A DNA stretch of 34,076 bases from Melioribacteraceae bacterium (GCA_027013735.1 JALWGH010000184.1:1-34076); one strand, 5' to 3'; positions 8,683 to 16,716 are shown, numbered from the stretch's first letter. Numbers and translations: made by a program. The notes: generated from the letters alone by a model not told the origin.

Positions 8683-9139
8683 GTAGTCTTCTTTCCCTTC
8701 GTTCGAGCGCTTCTTTGTAACGTCTTTTTTCATCTTCGGTTTCGGGAATAATTTCGGGGACCTTTACGGGTTTGCCTTCTTCGTCCAAAGCGACGAATGT
8801 AAAATAAGCGGAATTTGTGTGTTTGCGCTGTCCTTTTAAGTGACTTTCGGAATAAACTTTTACCCCTACTTCCATTGACGTTCCGAAGGCGCGGTTTACC
8901 GAGGCGTAGAGGTAAACAACTTCCCCGAGTTTAATGGGATGGCGGAAATTAATTTTGTCAACCGAGGCTGTTACGCAAACGTGATGAGCATGTTTGGAAG
9001 CGGCAAGCGCGGCGCAAATGTCCAACCAGTGCATCAGTTGCCCGCCGAGTAAATTTCCCAATTGATTTGTGTGGTGGGGAAGCACCAGTTCCGTCATCTG
9101 AATTGCGGAGGCTTTTACCGTGTTTTTTACCTCAGCCAT
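8660..9139 (-). CDS. Acyl-CoA thioesterase, hotdog fold (YciA/BFIT type)
   Basis: A 159-aa hotdog-fold protein of the acyl-CoA hydrolase group. Family hallmarks are visible: LPHHTNQLGNLLGGQLMHWLD (residues 20-40), holding the conserved Asn25 and Asp40, then TASVDKINFRHPIKLGEVVYL and the strand SMEVGVKVYSE. It hydrolyses acyl-CoA to free acid and CoA in the cytoplasm; chain-length preference cannot be read. The C-terminal 35 residues are a highly charged helix (EDEKRRYKEALERRERRLLERKK), longer than the minimal domain. The gene starts inside the end of bamD (8-base overlap), a coupled arrangement linking lipid metabolism to outer-membrane assembly genes only by position. Confidence 0.9.
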   Translation of the reverse strand: MAEVKNTVKASAIQMTELVLPHHTNQLGNLLGGQLMHWLDICAALAASKHAHHVCVTASVDKINFRHPIKLGEVVYLYASVNRAFGTSMEVGVKVYSESHLKGQRKHTNSAYFTFVALDEEGKPVKVPEIIPETEDEKRRYKEALERRERRLLERKKSS

Positions 9140-9881
9140 TTTTACTTAACTTAGCCTCGAGTTCTTTAATCTCTTTAATGTGAGCATCGTCGGGATATTT
9201 TGCAATAAATTCCTGCGCTTGTTGGATTGCCTCGGAATTCCTTTTTTTCAGCACAAGCAATTTAATTCTTCTGTACATCGCCATTCGGGCGTACTTTGTG
9301 TCGTGGTATTTTTCAATCACATTTTGGTAATATTTAATCGCAGCGTTGTAGTATTCCATCTTTTCGTAAATAACCGCCGCCTCGTATTCTTTGTGCGCGA
9401 GTTTGTCGTTCAGCTCTTTAATTTTTTCCGCAGCTTCTTTCACTTTAGGATTATTGGGGAAAAAGTCGATGAAAGCCTGAAATTCCTCGATTGCTTTTTT
9501 TGTGTAAGTTTGATCGAGCGGGTAAGGCGGGGAAAGTTTGTAATAAGATTCAGCAAGCATAAATTGCGCTTTTGGAACGTAAGGGCTCGAAGGAATATCC
9601 TTAATCAACTTGCTGAATTGGTAAGCTCCCAAAAGGTATTGCCCGTTTTTAAAATAGGACATTCCCAAATAAAATTCCGCGTCGTCCGTTATTTGATTCC
9701 CCGGAAATTGAAGTAGGATAGCCTGAAATTCGTTTATTGCTTTTAAATAATCTTCGTCGTCGTAGAGGGATTTTGCATATTTAAAATGTTCCTCGGCATT
9801 CATCGTCGTAGTGTCCACGGTTGTGGCACAGCCGTAAACCAATGCTACAAGCAACAATGCTAAAAGTGTTCTTCTTTTCAA
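9132..9881 (-). CDS. bamD: Outer membrane protein assembly lipoprotein BamD
   Basis: A 249-aa lipoprotein made of TPR units. The signal peptide ends in the lipobox LVYGC with lipidated Cys18. TPR-like helices follow from about 29 (AEEHFKYAKSLYDDEDYLKAINEF) through the YLGMSYFKNGQYLLGAYQFSKLI repeat to about 240. Order and length match YfiO/BamD, the essential partner of BamA in inserting beta-barrels into the outer membrane. The start codon is TTG with an AGAAGG site about seven bases upstream; no ATG lies near. It heads a run of overlapping genes (thioesterase, FG-GAP protein, metalloprotease, ccmA, ccmB). A general TPR lipoprotein is the alternative, but the pattern fits BamD well. Confidence 0.85.
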   Translation of the reverse strand: MKRRTLLALLLVALVYGCATTVDTTTMNAEEHFKYAKSLYDDEDYLKAINEFQAILLQFPGNQITDDAEFYLGMSYFKNGQYLLGAYQFSKLIKDIPSSPYVPKAQFMLAESYYKLSPPYPLDQTYTKKAIEEFQAFIDFFPNNPKVKEAAEKIKELNDKLAHKEYEAAVIYEKMEYYNAAIKYYQNVIEKYHDTKYARMAMYRRIKLLVLKKRNSEAIQQAQEFIAKYPDDAHIKEIKELEAKLSKNG

Positions 9882-9959
9882 TTCTACCTTCTCTTAAAAA
9901 TTAGAAATATCGGACGTAAAAATAACTAAATTAGTTGCGCTTTGAAAATTAAAGAACGG

Positions 9960-10556
9960 TTATTTGCTGCGAACGCTGAAGAGTAAATAAATTGAAATAA
10001 TTACAGCTCCGAGAGCAATTAACGGTTCGTACAAACTTGCGAAAAAAGGAGGCTCGGGAATTTCACCTTGTGTGAATTTTAACGAATAGGATTCGAGCTT
10101 CTTCAAACTTTCGAGCGGAACGACATCCCTTTTGGCAAAAAAGAAATTGCGGGAATCAATGTTACCGCTTTCGGAAGGAACGGCAAAACTTCCGCTTAAA
10201 ATTATTGTTCTCTTAACGAAAAAATCGCCGAGAAAATTTTCCCGGAACGGTTGACCGTAACCGACCGCCGCTTTTTCAATTGCGTAAGCAATCCTGTTTT
10301 TCTTACTCGTTAAAGAAATTTTAACATTTGCATTTTTTAACGCAGCCAAGAGATGAATTTTAAACACGCCGTATTCGGACGGGGAGTTGAACTCAAGGAA
10401 ATAAGATTTCGAGGTGTCGCATTTAACGGCTATTTCTTTTGCCGATTCGTTTACTTCTTTTAGAAGTACGTCCAAGTTCGAAGGCGTTTGCGCAGACGAA
10501 AGGGCAGGAAGGAGAAAAACGCCAATGGTAAATATTATTTGGACAAACTTTTTCAA
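9960..10556 (-). CDS. Uncharacterised exported protein with C-terminal membrane anchor
   Basis: I do not recognise this 198-aa protein. It has a signal peptide ending near ALSSAQ (about residue 23), a mixed alpha/beta region, and one hydrophobic helix at about 178-194 followed by the short basic end SVRSK. It would therefore be held in the inner membrane with most of its mass in the periplasm. The start codon is TTG, overlapping the htpX stop (TTGA), with a GGGAG ribosome site inside the end of htpX. The coupling suggests a role tied to HtpX, the membrane protein quality-control protease, but nothing in the sequence proves it. Confidence 0.75.
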   Translation of the reverse strand: MKKFVQIIFTIGVFLLPALSSAQTPSNLDVLLKEVNESAKEIAVKCDTSKSYFLEFNSPSEYGVFKIHLLAALKNANVKISLTSKKNRIAYAIEKAAVGYGQPFRENFLGDFFVKRTIILSGSFAVPSESGNIDSRNFFFAKRDVVPLESLKKLESYSLKFTQGEIPEPPFFASLYEPLIALGAVIISIYLLFSVRSK

Positions 10557-11404
10557 TATGCTCGTCTCCCTGCCGCCATTTCTTGCAGTCTTCGGATCCT
10601 TTCTTCGGTAGAGGGGTGAGTGGAAAATAGTTTGGAGAATGATTTTCCTTTTAAAGGATTAACGATAAACATATGGGCGGAAGAAGCTCCGGCATTGCGC
10701 ATTGGAACCCGGTCGTTTGCATATTCAAGTTTTTCGAGCGCCGAAGCAAGTGCAAGCGGTTTGCCGCTGATTGCAGCTCCGCCTGCATCCGCAAGGAACT
10801 CGCGAGAGCGGGAAATTGCAAGTTGAATAAGAAGCGCAATTATCGGGGAAAGGATTAGAAGAATCAAGGAAACAATTGCGTCGCCGTCGTCTTCGTCGCG
10901 TCCGCCGAACATCATTGCCCAGCCTGCCATTCTTGCAATAAAAGTAATTGTTCCCACGAGGGTTGCGGCGATTGTGCCTATTAAAATATCCCTGTGTTTA
11001 ACGTGTGTAAGTTCGTGACCTAATACGCCTTCGAGTTCGTCTTGGTTCAATATTTCAAGTATTCCGGTTGTTACGGCTACGGCTGCGTGGGAGGGGTTTC
11101 TCCCCGTAGCAAAAGCATTTGGCGTGGGATTATTCATCACGTAAACCTTAGGCATAGGCAGGTTTGCCTTGTGTGCAAGGCGCTCGACCACAGCGTAAAG
11201 TTCGGGGTATTCCTCACGCGAAACTTCACGCGCACGATACATCGTTAAAACTATTTTATCTGAAAACCAATACGAGCCGAAATTCATTATTAAGGAAAAA
11301 CCGAACGCAAAAATCATCCCCTTTTCTCCGGCGAGTAAATCGCCCACAAGGAGAAAGAGAATCATCATTGCACCCATTAAGACAAACGTTTTTACCCAAT
11401 TCAT
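10553..11404 (-). CDS. htpX: Zinc metalloprotease HtpX (peptidase family M48)
   Basis: A 283-aa membrane protease that degrades misfolded membrane proteins under envelope stress. Two N-terminal membrane helices (about 5-43) precede the catalytic domain. The zinc motif H130-E-L-T-H134 lies in [15 protein letters not shown], and the third ligand is Glu202 in SREFLAD. Two further hydrophobic segments lie between (about 140-160 and 176-197). The [13 protein letters not shown] motif near the end is typical. Length and order match the family closely. An AGGA site precedes the ATG. It is followed without gap by the small anchored protein of unknown function. Confidence 0.96.
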   Translation of the reverse strand: MNWVKTFVLMGAMMILFLLVGDLLAGEKGMIFAFGFSLIMNFGSYWFSDKIVLTMYRAREVSREEYPELYAVVERLAHKANLPMPKVYVMNNPTPNAFATGRNPSHAAVAVTTGILEILNQDELEGVLGHELTHVKHRDILIGTIAATLVGTITFIARMAGWAMMFGGRDEDDGDAIVSLILLILSPIIALLIQLAISRSREFLADAGGAAISGKPLALASALEKLEYANDRVPMRNAGASSAHMFIVNPLKGKSFSKLFSTHPSTEERIRRLQEMAAGRRAY

Positions 11405-11719
11405 TTTGAATCCTATTTTTAATTTGAAATTTACTTTTTTAATGACATTTGTTCAATAAAGAAAGTGAAAAATTTGAACCGGGTTTTCAGTAAACAAACG
11501 GTCAAAATGTTGGGTTGTTTAACACCAATTTCAGAAAGGAAGTTTCTGTGCAATCAAGCTTTGCCTACAGGTAGAAACCCGTAATTAATGAAATGATGTC
11601 TCTGGTAAAGAAAAGCAATATTTAAAACTATCCGATAATCCACACATCCAACCATCCGAAAATTTCGCTTTAACAAACATTTTACTCTGTTCACTGTTAA
11701 CTGTTCACTGTTCACTGAA
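11405..11719. other. Intergenic region between dnaA and htpX
   Basis: About 315 bases without a gene. The half next to htpX (11405-11555) is AT-rich and probably holds the htpX promoter; I could not fix its boxes. The half next to dnaA (11560-11719) is a copy of the dispersed mosaic repeat described separately, ending three bases before the dnaA stop codon. No dnaA terminator hairpin was found here. Confidence 0.7.
11630..11717 (+). repeat. Mosaic intergenic repeat, copy A (ATCC-rich module plus CTGTTCA heptamers)
   Basis: The stretch 11630-11661 is built from ATCC-containing units (ATCCGATA, ATCCACAC, ATCCAACC, ATCCGAAA). After a 25-base AT-rich spacer comes a tandem heptamer, CTGTTCA CTGTTAA CTGTTCA CTGTTCA CTG, at 11687-11717. 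The same two modules in the same order occur at 17709-17789. Confidence 0.8.
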
Positions 11720-13117
11720 TCACGCGATTCCCAGCTCAATTTTATTGCGTATGGATTCAACGGTTTCTTTCAGGCGTTCGTCCTCGTTAATCATATTGTC
11801 GATGCTGTTGAAAGCGTGAATGACGGTTGAGTGATCCCGTCCGCCAAAGTGCAGCCCGATTGTTTTTAACGAAGAGCGGGTAAGCTTTTTGGAAAGGTAC
11901 ATTGCAACTTGTCTGGCAAGAACAACTTCCCTTTTTCTGTTTTTCTCGCGCACCTTGTTTTCGTCAACTCCGAAAAACTCACAAACAATTTTGGTAATGT
12001 AATCTATTGAAATGTTCACTTCCCGGCTTGTGGAAATTTCCTTTACTGTTTTCTTTGCAAGGTCAAGGTCAATTTCTCTTGAGCCTAAACTTGCGTTGGC
12101 AAGCAGTTTAATAAGGCAGCCTTCAAGCTCACGAATATTGGAAGTAATATTGTGCGCAATGTATTCCAAAATCTCGTTGGAAATTTCAATGCCGTAACTT
12201 TCGCTTTTGTTTTTTAAGATTGCAATGCGGGTTTCAAAGTCGGGCGGCTGGATGTCCGCCGTGAGCCCCCACTGGAATCTTGAAATCAGGCGTTCGTTCA
12301 GCCCTAATAAATCTTTGGGCGGCTTGTCGCTCGAAAGAACAATCTGTTTGCCCAATTGGTGCAATGTGTTGAAAATGTGGAAAAACAAATCCTGCGTTTT
12401 TTCTTTCCCGATTAGAAATTGAATGTCGTCGATAATCAAGACATCCATACTTTTGTAGAAGTTCGAAAACTCATTGACCGTGTTGTTTTGAATTGCCTCG
12501 ACAAATTCGACTGTAAAGATGTCCGAGGAAAGGTAAATCACTCTTTTTTCGGGGAATTTTTCGAGCACCTTGTTGCCGATTGCCTGAATTAAGTGTGTTT
12601 TGCCAAGCCCTACGCCGCCGTAAACGAACAACGGGTTAAAGGATGTTTTACCCGGATTTTCGGAAATGGCAATAGCGGCAGCCCTTGCCAATTGATTGCT
12701 TTCGCCCTTAATGAAATTTTCGAAACTGTAACGGGGATTTAAATAAGAATCAAAATCTTTTTCGATTTGTTGCGGCTTGGTCTCTGTTTTCGGTTTTTCT
12801 TCTTCCAACGATTCTGTTATCGGAGGCAGCGATTCTTGGTCGTCGTAAATGACGTAAACCAATTCGGCGTCGCTTCCTATTACCTGAGTAATTGTTCGGG
12901 AGATTAAAGTGTTGTAATGTTCTTCAATCCACTCAATAAAATAACTGTTGGGCACTTGTATTTTCAATTTGCTGCCAATCAAGCTAAGAGGCTTAATTGG
13001 TAAAAACCAAGTGTTGTAAGCAATGGGGGGAATATTCTCCTTAATTATTGAAAGACATTCTTTCCAAATTTCTTTGGGAGAAGAAAGGTTTTCTTGTCTT
13101 TTCTCCACAGTCTGCAT
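11720..13117 (-). CDS. dnaA: Chromosomal replication initiator protein DnaA
   Basis: The replication initiator that binds DnaA boxes and melts the origin. With the ATG at 13117 it has 465 residues. Domain I (about 15-95) contains IWKECLSIIKENIPPIAYNTWFLP. A short acidic linker follows (about 96-125). The AAA+ domain starts at YSFENFIKG (about 130), with Walker A GGVGLGKT at 167-174 and Walker B LIIDDIQ at 227-233. The C-terminal DNA-binding domain carries the signature GGRDHSTVIHA. A GTG at 13132 would add five residues but lies inside a perfect DnaA box, so I prefer the ATG. The gene stands alone: no dnaN or recF follows. The upstream region looks like oriC, suggesting autoregulation by DnaA binding. 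Confidence 0.97.
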   Translation of the reverse strand: MQTVEKRQENLSSPKEIWKECLSIIKENIPPIAYNTWFLPIKPLSLIGSKLKIQVPNSYFIEWIEEHYNTLISRTITQVIGSDAELVYVIYDDQESLPPITESLEEEKPKTETKPQQIEKDFDSYLNPRYSFENFIKGESNQLARAAAIAISENPGKTSFNPLFVYGGVGLGKTHLIQAIGNKVLEKFPEKRVIYLSSDIFTVEFVEAIQNNTVNEFSNFYKSMDVLIIDDIQFLIGKEKTQDLFFHIFNTLHQLGKQIVLSSDKPPKDLLGLNERLISRFQWGLTADIQPPDFETRIAILKNKSESYGIEISNEILEYIAHNITSNIRELEGCLIKLLANASLGSREIDLDLAKKTVKEISTSREVNISIDYITKIVCEFFGVDENKVREKNRKREVVLARQVAMYLSKKLTRSSLKTIGLHFGGRDHSTVIHAFNSIDNMINEDERLKETVESIRNKIELGIA

Positions 13118-13124
13118 TACCAAG

Positions 13125-13133
13125 TTATCCACA
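13125..13133 (+). promoter_or_regulatory. DnaA box (perfect)
   Basis: TTATCCACA, eight bases upstream of the dnaA ATG; read on the dnaA strand it contains the alternative GTG codon. Likely both an origin box and an autoregulatory site. Confidence 0.75.
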
Positions 13134-13200
13134 ATTAAATTATCCGAAAAAGTTTAAAAATTTAGAAAAAATCAAAGTTTTTAAAACAACGTCGTGATTT

Positions 13201-13220
13201 TTATCCACAACTTATCAACA
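13201..13220 (+). promoter_or_regulatory. Paired DnaA boxes, unit 1
   Basis: A perfect TTATCCACA at 13201 is followed eleven bases later by TTATCAACA (one mismatch) in the same orientation. The whole 20-base unit recurs at 13355 with only two differences. Confidence 0.75.
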
Positions 13221-13331
13221 TTAAAAGCCCAATCCTAACCCATTGTATTTTAATAAGTTAGAAGCGCCAGCTAAAGCAAATAAACAAAATTTTACGTTTG
13301 TAAAAGTTGACAACGCCGTAAAAGAACTTTT

Positions 13332-13345
13332 GTGAAACGTTTCAC
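13332..13345. promoter_or_regulatory. Perfect 14-bp palindrome resembling a LacI-family operator
   Basis: GTGAAACGTTTCAC is perfectly self-complementary with a central CG, the typical form of LacI/GalR-family operators (Cra, PurR and CcpA sites share the AAACGTTT-like core). It lies between the two DnaA-box pairs. Its half-sites are in the opposite order to the ParB site parS. The regulator is not in this window. Confidence 0.45.
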
Positions 13346-13354
13346 GGTTCCGAG

Positions 13355-13374
13355 TTATCCACAAGTTATTAACA
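13355..13374 (+). promoter_or_regulatory. Paired DnaA boxes, unit 2
   Basis: A perfect TTATCCACA at 13355 is followed by TTATTAACA (two mismatches) eleven bases later. It is a near copy of the pair at 13201, 154 bases away, same orientation. Confidence 0.7.
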
Positions 13375-13683
13375 CCCCGAATCAGCCTCAAAACCGATTC
13401 AATTATACGTTTAAAATTCAATGTGTGCAAATATTTTTGCAGGTAAATTTCTATCTCTTTTATTTACATAGGTTTAAATTTGTCGTAAAAAATTTCTCGG
13501 GGATTAAATTAGAAATTCGGTTAATTTGTTCTTAAAAAATTTTTTCAAAACAAAAGCATCTTCTTTCCAGAAAGCGATTTTTAAATCAACGAAAAAATTA
13601 ACATATTAGCACTTTGAAATTTTACCCGTGGTTAAATTTCTTCCGTTGAGGAAAAATTCCTTTAAGAATACTCAAGGAGTAAG

Positions 13684-14616
13684 ATGAAAGTTGTTGTAAC
13701 CGGCGGCACCGGTTTTATCGGAAGCCATATTGCCGAATATTGGAACGGCAAAGCCGAGGTAGTAATATTAGACAGTTTCAGAACCGGCTACGCGGAAAAT
13801 GTAAAGCATTTGTCCGGTGTGAAATTGTTAGAAGGAGATATCAGGGACAAGAGTCTTGTGGAGAAAGTTGTTGCCGGGGCGGATTACGTTTTTAATCTTG
13901 CAGCGCTTGTCTCCGTTCCCGAGTCAATTGAAAAACCGGAAGAAACAATAGAGATTAATGTCAAAGGCTTAATTAATATTCTTGAAGCGGCAAAAGAACA
14001 CGGCGTTAAGAAAGTTGTTCATTCTTCTTCGGCGGCAATTTACGGAGACGATCCCCGCCTGCCGAAAAGAACGGATATGCTACCCGTGCCGAAAACTCCT
14101 TACGGAATCACAAAACTCGACGGCGAATATTGGTGTAATTTCTTTTCGGATGAATTTGGAGTGGGAGCGGTTTCCCTCAGGTATTTCAATGTTTTCGGAC
14201 CAAGGCAGGATCCTAAAAGCCAATACGCCGCGGCTATTCCTATTTTTGTTAGCAAAGCAATAAAGAACGAAGACATTACTATTTACGGCGACGGCAAACA
14301 AACGCGTGATTTTGTTTACGTGAAAGACGTCGTACGTGCAAACGTTCTCGCGGCAGAATCCGTTTTGAAAAAAGGCGTTTTTAACGTTGCCACGGGCAAT
14401 TCAATCACGATAGGAGAACTTGCCGAGAAAATAATCAAACTTACCGATTCAAAAAGCAAAATTGTTTTTGCGCCCGAGCGCCCGGGGGATATTAAGTTTA
14501 GTTCTGCGGACATTGAGGAAACAAAAAAACTCTTGGGATTTGAACCGCAGTTTGATTTTGACGAAGGACTAATATCCACAATTGAATTTTTCAGAAGGAA
14601 ATACGAAGATGAATAA
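13684..14616 (+). CDS. NAD-dependent sugar-nucleotide epimerase/dehydratase (extended SDR, GalE-like)
   Basis: A 310-aa extended short-chain dehydrogenase that probably epimerises or dehydrates an NDP-sugar for surface polysaccharide. The NAD-binding loop TGGTGFIGSH is at 6-15, with Asp30 ending the second strand. The catalytic pair Y140-x3-K144 lies in TPYGITK, after the HSSSAAIYG strand. The substrate-side motif LRYFNVFGPRQDP and the late VYVKDVVRA segment are typical of UDP-glucose/UDP-GlcNAc 4-epimerase relatives. An AAGGAG ribosome site sits four bases before the ATG. It is the first gene to the right of the putative origin and overlaps the asparaginase by eight bases. Exact substrate unknown. 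Confidence 0.9.
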   Translation: MKVVVTGGTGFIGSHIAEYWNGKAEVVILDSFRTGYAENVKHLSGVKLLEGDIRDKSLVEKVVAGADYVFNLAALVSVPESIEKPEETIEINVKGLINILEAAKEHGVKKVVHSSSAAIYGDDPRLPKRTDMLPVPKTPYGITKLDGEYWCNFFSDEFGVGAVSLRYFNVFGPRQDPKSQYAAAIPIFVSKAIKNEDITIYGDGKQTRDFVYVKDVVRANVLAAESVLKKGVFNVATGNSITIGELAEKIIKLTDSKSKIVFAPERPGDIKFSSADIEETKKLLGFEPQFDFDEGLISTIEFFRRKYEDE

Positions 14617-15577
14617 AATAGTTATTGCTTTTACCGGCGGAACATTCTCAATGAAAATAGATCCCGAAACGGGTGGAGCGGTGCCTTATTTCCACGGTGA
14701 GGAACTTTTGGAAATGATTCCCGAGGCAAGGGGACTGGCGGAAATTGAAATATTCAATTTCGGGAATTACCCCGGTCCGCATATGACTCCCGCCAGGATG
14801 TTTGAGCTTTCCAAAGAGATTCAAAAAATAGTAAAAAGAGAAGATGTTAACGGAGTGATTGTTACTCACGGAACGGACACGCTTGAAGAAACCGCTTACT
14901 TCCTTGACCTGACGGTAGAAACGGAGAAACCGATTGTTGTAATCGGCGCAATGAAAACAAGCTCCGAGCCGGATTGGGACGGACCGCGTAATTTAATCGA
15001 CGCCATTCACATTTGTAATAATGCAAACAGCACGGGAATGGGAGTACTGGTTTGCTTAAACGGCGAAATAAACGCTGCAAGCGAAGTAACCAAAACACAC
15101 ACGGAAGATTTGGAAACTTTTCACAGTCTCGACTTCGGCGCGCTCGGATTTGTTGAACGAGGCAGGGTTGTTTTCAACCGTCTGCCTCGGAAATTGGAGA
15201 AACTCCCGACAAAAAAAATTAATTGCAATGTCGATTTAATAAAAGCCTACGCAGGAATGGATGAAAAATTCTTCGTCTGTTCTGCTGACAGCGGCGTGGA
15301 AGGAATTGTTGTCGAAGCAATGGGAGTTGGCAATTTGCCTCCCAAAGCATTTGACGGAGTAAAATACGCGCGGCAAAAAGGAATCCCTGTTGTTTTAACT
15401 TCCCGCTGTCCTGCAGGTGAAACGCTTGATGTTTACGGCTACCCGGGAGCCGGTAAATGGCTGAAGAAGGAGGGAGTGATTTTCTCGGATTACCTCAACG
15501 GACAAAAGGCGCGAATAAAGTTAGTTATTGCGCTCGGAATCACAAACGACGAAACAGAATTGGAAAAATTATTTTAA
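14609..15577 (+). CDS. L-asparaginase (asparaginase/glutaminase family)
   Basis: A 322-aa enzyme that hydrolyses asparagine to aspartate and ammonia. The first catalytic threonine is T12 in the N-terminal TGGTFSM. The second triad's Thr-Asp lies in VTHGTDTLEET (T89, D90). The block AMKTSSEPDWDGPRNL corresponds to the usual AMRxxxxxSxDGPxNL, with Lys in place of the common Arg. No signal peptide, so it is probably cytoplasmic. I use the ATG at 14609, inside the end of the epimerase gene, because TGGT then sits at its normal place near the N-terminus and GAAGGAA lies about ten bases before it. Asparagine synthetase AsnA is encoded 5 kb away. Confidence 0.9.
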   Translation: MNKIVIAFTGGTFSMKIDPETGGAVPYFHGEELLEMIPEARGLAEIEIFNFGNYPGPHMTPARMFELSKEIQKIVKREDVNGVIVTHGTDTLEETAYFLDLTVETEKPIVVIGAMKTSSEPDWDGPRNLIDAIHICNNANSTGMGVLVCLNGEINAASEVTKTHTEDLETFHSLDFGALGFVERGRVVFNRLPRKLEKLPTKKINCNVDLIKAYAGMDEKFFVCSADSGVEGIVVEAMGVGNLPPKAFDGVKYARQKGIPVVLTSRCPAGETLDVYGYPGAGKWLKKEGVIFSDYLNGQKARIKLVIALGITNDETELEKLF

Positions 15578-15597
15578 TAACCAAAAAGGAAATAAAA

Positions 15598-16716
15598 ATG
15601 AAAAAAATAATCGTAGCTTTATTAGTAGTATTCTCTCAACTTTACGGACAAAATTTCAAATTTGCCGTAATGTCGGACAGCAGGGGAGATGTCCACGGTG
15701 TAAACGAACCCGTGCTTAAAAAGCTAACTCATCATTTGTTAACAAACAATCCTGACCTTAAGTTCATTCTTTTTCTCGGAGATTTGATTGACGGAAGCTG
15801 GAAAGATGCGTCCGAAAACTTTTCTCAAATGAAATATTGGAAAAAGGTAATGAGCGAGGCGTACAATTCTTCCACGCTTGTAGGCAAGAAGGTTTACGTA
15901 GGAATCGGGAATCACGAAGTCCGTACGCCGAAAGACGAGGCAAATTTTCTTAAGGTTTTTCCCGATATGCCGAAAAACGGGCCGGCTGACGAAAAAGGTT
16001 TAACCTACTCGTTTGATTATGACGGAGTTCATTTTGTTGTATTTGACACGGACAGGTGGTATTACGGCGACACAACCACAACAAAAGACGACCATCCCGA
16101 CTGGCACAAATTCCACCATTACCAATGGCTGGAAAATGATTTGAAAGCCGCACGGGAAAGAGGAGTTAAAAGAATTTTTGCCGGCAGCCACGAGATGTTT
16201 TTCCCCGTCGGTGGACACTTAAGAGACGGTTTGGCAAATCTCGGCAGAAATCTCACCTTGCCGCTCGATTCCGCCGCCAAAGCAAGGCTTACCGCTCACG
16301 ACAAACTCTGGAAAATTTTGGTGGATAATAAAGTAACGGCTTTCGTTTCAGGGCACGAGCATCTTTACAGTCGCCAGAGTGTTGACGGAATTTACCAAAT
16401 CATTTCAGGCAGTTCCGGCGCCCCGGTTTACGATTTTAATCCCACTTACGACCAAGGGGACAAGAAAAAGGTCGGACGGGAATTTACTTACTCGCAAGCT
16501 CTTCCTTATTACAAAGCTCTCGGCTACAATTACGGTCCCGGGAAAAACTCCCAGAAATCGGAAGACTTTGTCGGTAAAAGAGCTTACCATTACGTCTTGT
16601 TCGACGTTCAGCCGGATTCGGTTTCGGTTAAGACATTCGGGATGTTGATTAAGAAAAACACAATGACTAAAACCGACAGCACAATTAAACTAATTGACAG
16701 TTTTACGATTAAATAA
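15598..16716 (+). CDS. Secreted calcineurin-like metallophosphoesterase
   Basis: A 372-aa exported phosphoesterase. The signal peptide MKKIIVALLVVFSQLYGQ is followed at once by the catalytic domain. Metal-binding motifs occur in the family order: D27-S-R (in place of DxH), G61-D-L-I-D65, G104-N-H-E107, the GSHE histidine, and GHEHLYS. The fold is shared by purple acid phosphatases and nucleotidases; the substrate is open. A frame extends upstream to 15457, but that part overlaps the asparaginase and codes no leader. The ATG at 15598 has AAAAAGGA nine bases upstream and gives a proper signal peptide. It follows asparaginase by 20 bases and precedes the helical protein by 12, so it is in the same operon. 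Confidence 0.9.
   Translation: MKKIIVALLVVFSQLYGQNFKFAVMSDSRGDVHGVNEPVLKKLTHHLLTNNPDLKFILFLGDLIDGSWKDASENFSQMKYWKKVMSEAYNSSTLVGKKVYVGIGNHEVRTPKDEANFLKVFPDMPKNGPADEKGLTYSFDYDGVHFVVFDTDRWYYGDTTTTKDDHPDWHKFHHYQWLENDLKAARERGVKRIFAGSHEMFFPVGGHLRDGLANLGRNLTLPLDSAAKARLTAHDKLWKILVDNKVTAFVSGHEHLYSRQSVDGIYQIISGSSGAPVYDFNPTYDQGDKKKVGREFTYSQALPYYKALGYNYGPGKNSQKSEDFVGKRAYHYVLFDVQPDSVSVKTFGMLIKKNTMTKTDSTIKLIDSFTIK

Larger units (their letters stand above)
13118..13683. other. Candidate replication origin (oriC) between dnaA and the epimerase gene
   Basis: A 566-base AT-rich intergenic region. It holds perfect DnaA boxes TTATCCACA at 13125-13133, 13201-13209 and 13355-13363, plus TTATCAACA at 13212-13220 and TTATTAACA at 13366-13374, all in the same orientation. 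A further near match (TTCTCCACA, 13101-13109) sits inside the start of dnaA. The last two pairs form a repeated 20-base unit with two differences. A strongly AT-rich stretch (about 13430-13620) on the far side could be the unwinding element. All genes to the left run leftward and all genes to the right, up to 20131, run rightward, as expected at a bidirectional origin. Confidence 0.75.

Noticed and set aside
9180-9716. 178-codon frame opposite bamD
   Set aside because: It is a shadow of bamD on the other strand, with no family-like motif or ribosome site.
11687-11717. CRISPR array or similar
   Set aside because: Seven-base units without spacers; this is a plain tandem repeat.
13331-13346. 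parS (ParB-binding) site near dnaA
   Set aside because: The palindrome has the GTGAAAC and GTTTCAC halves in the reverse order of the parS consensus, so it was called LacI-like instead.
15457-15597. Longer start for the metallophosphoesterase
   Set aside because: It would overlap the asparaginase gene and hide the signal peptide; the ATG at 15598 has a good ribosome site.
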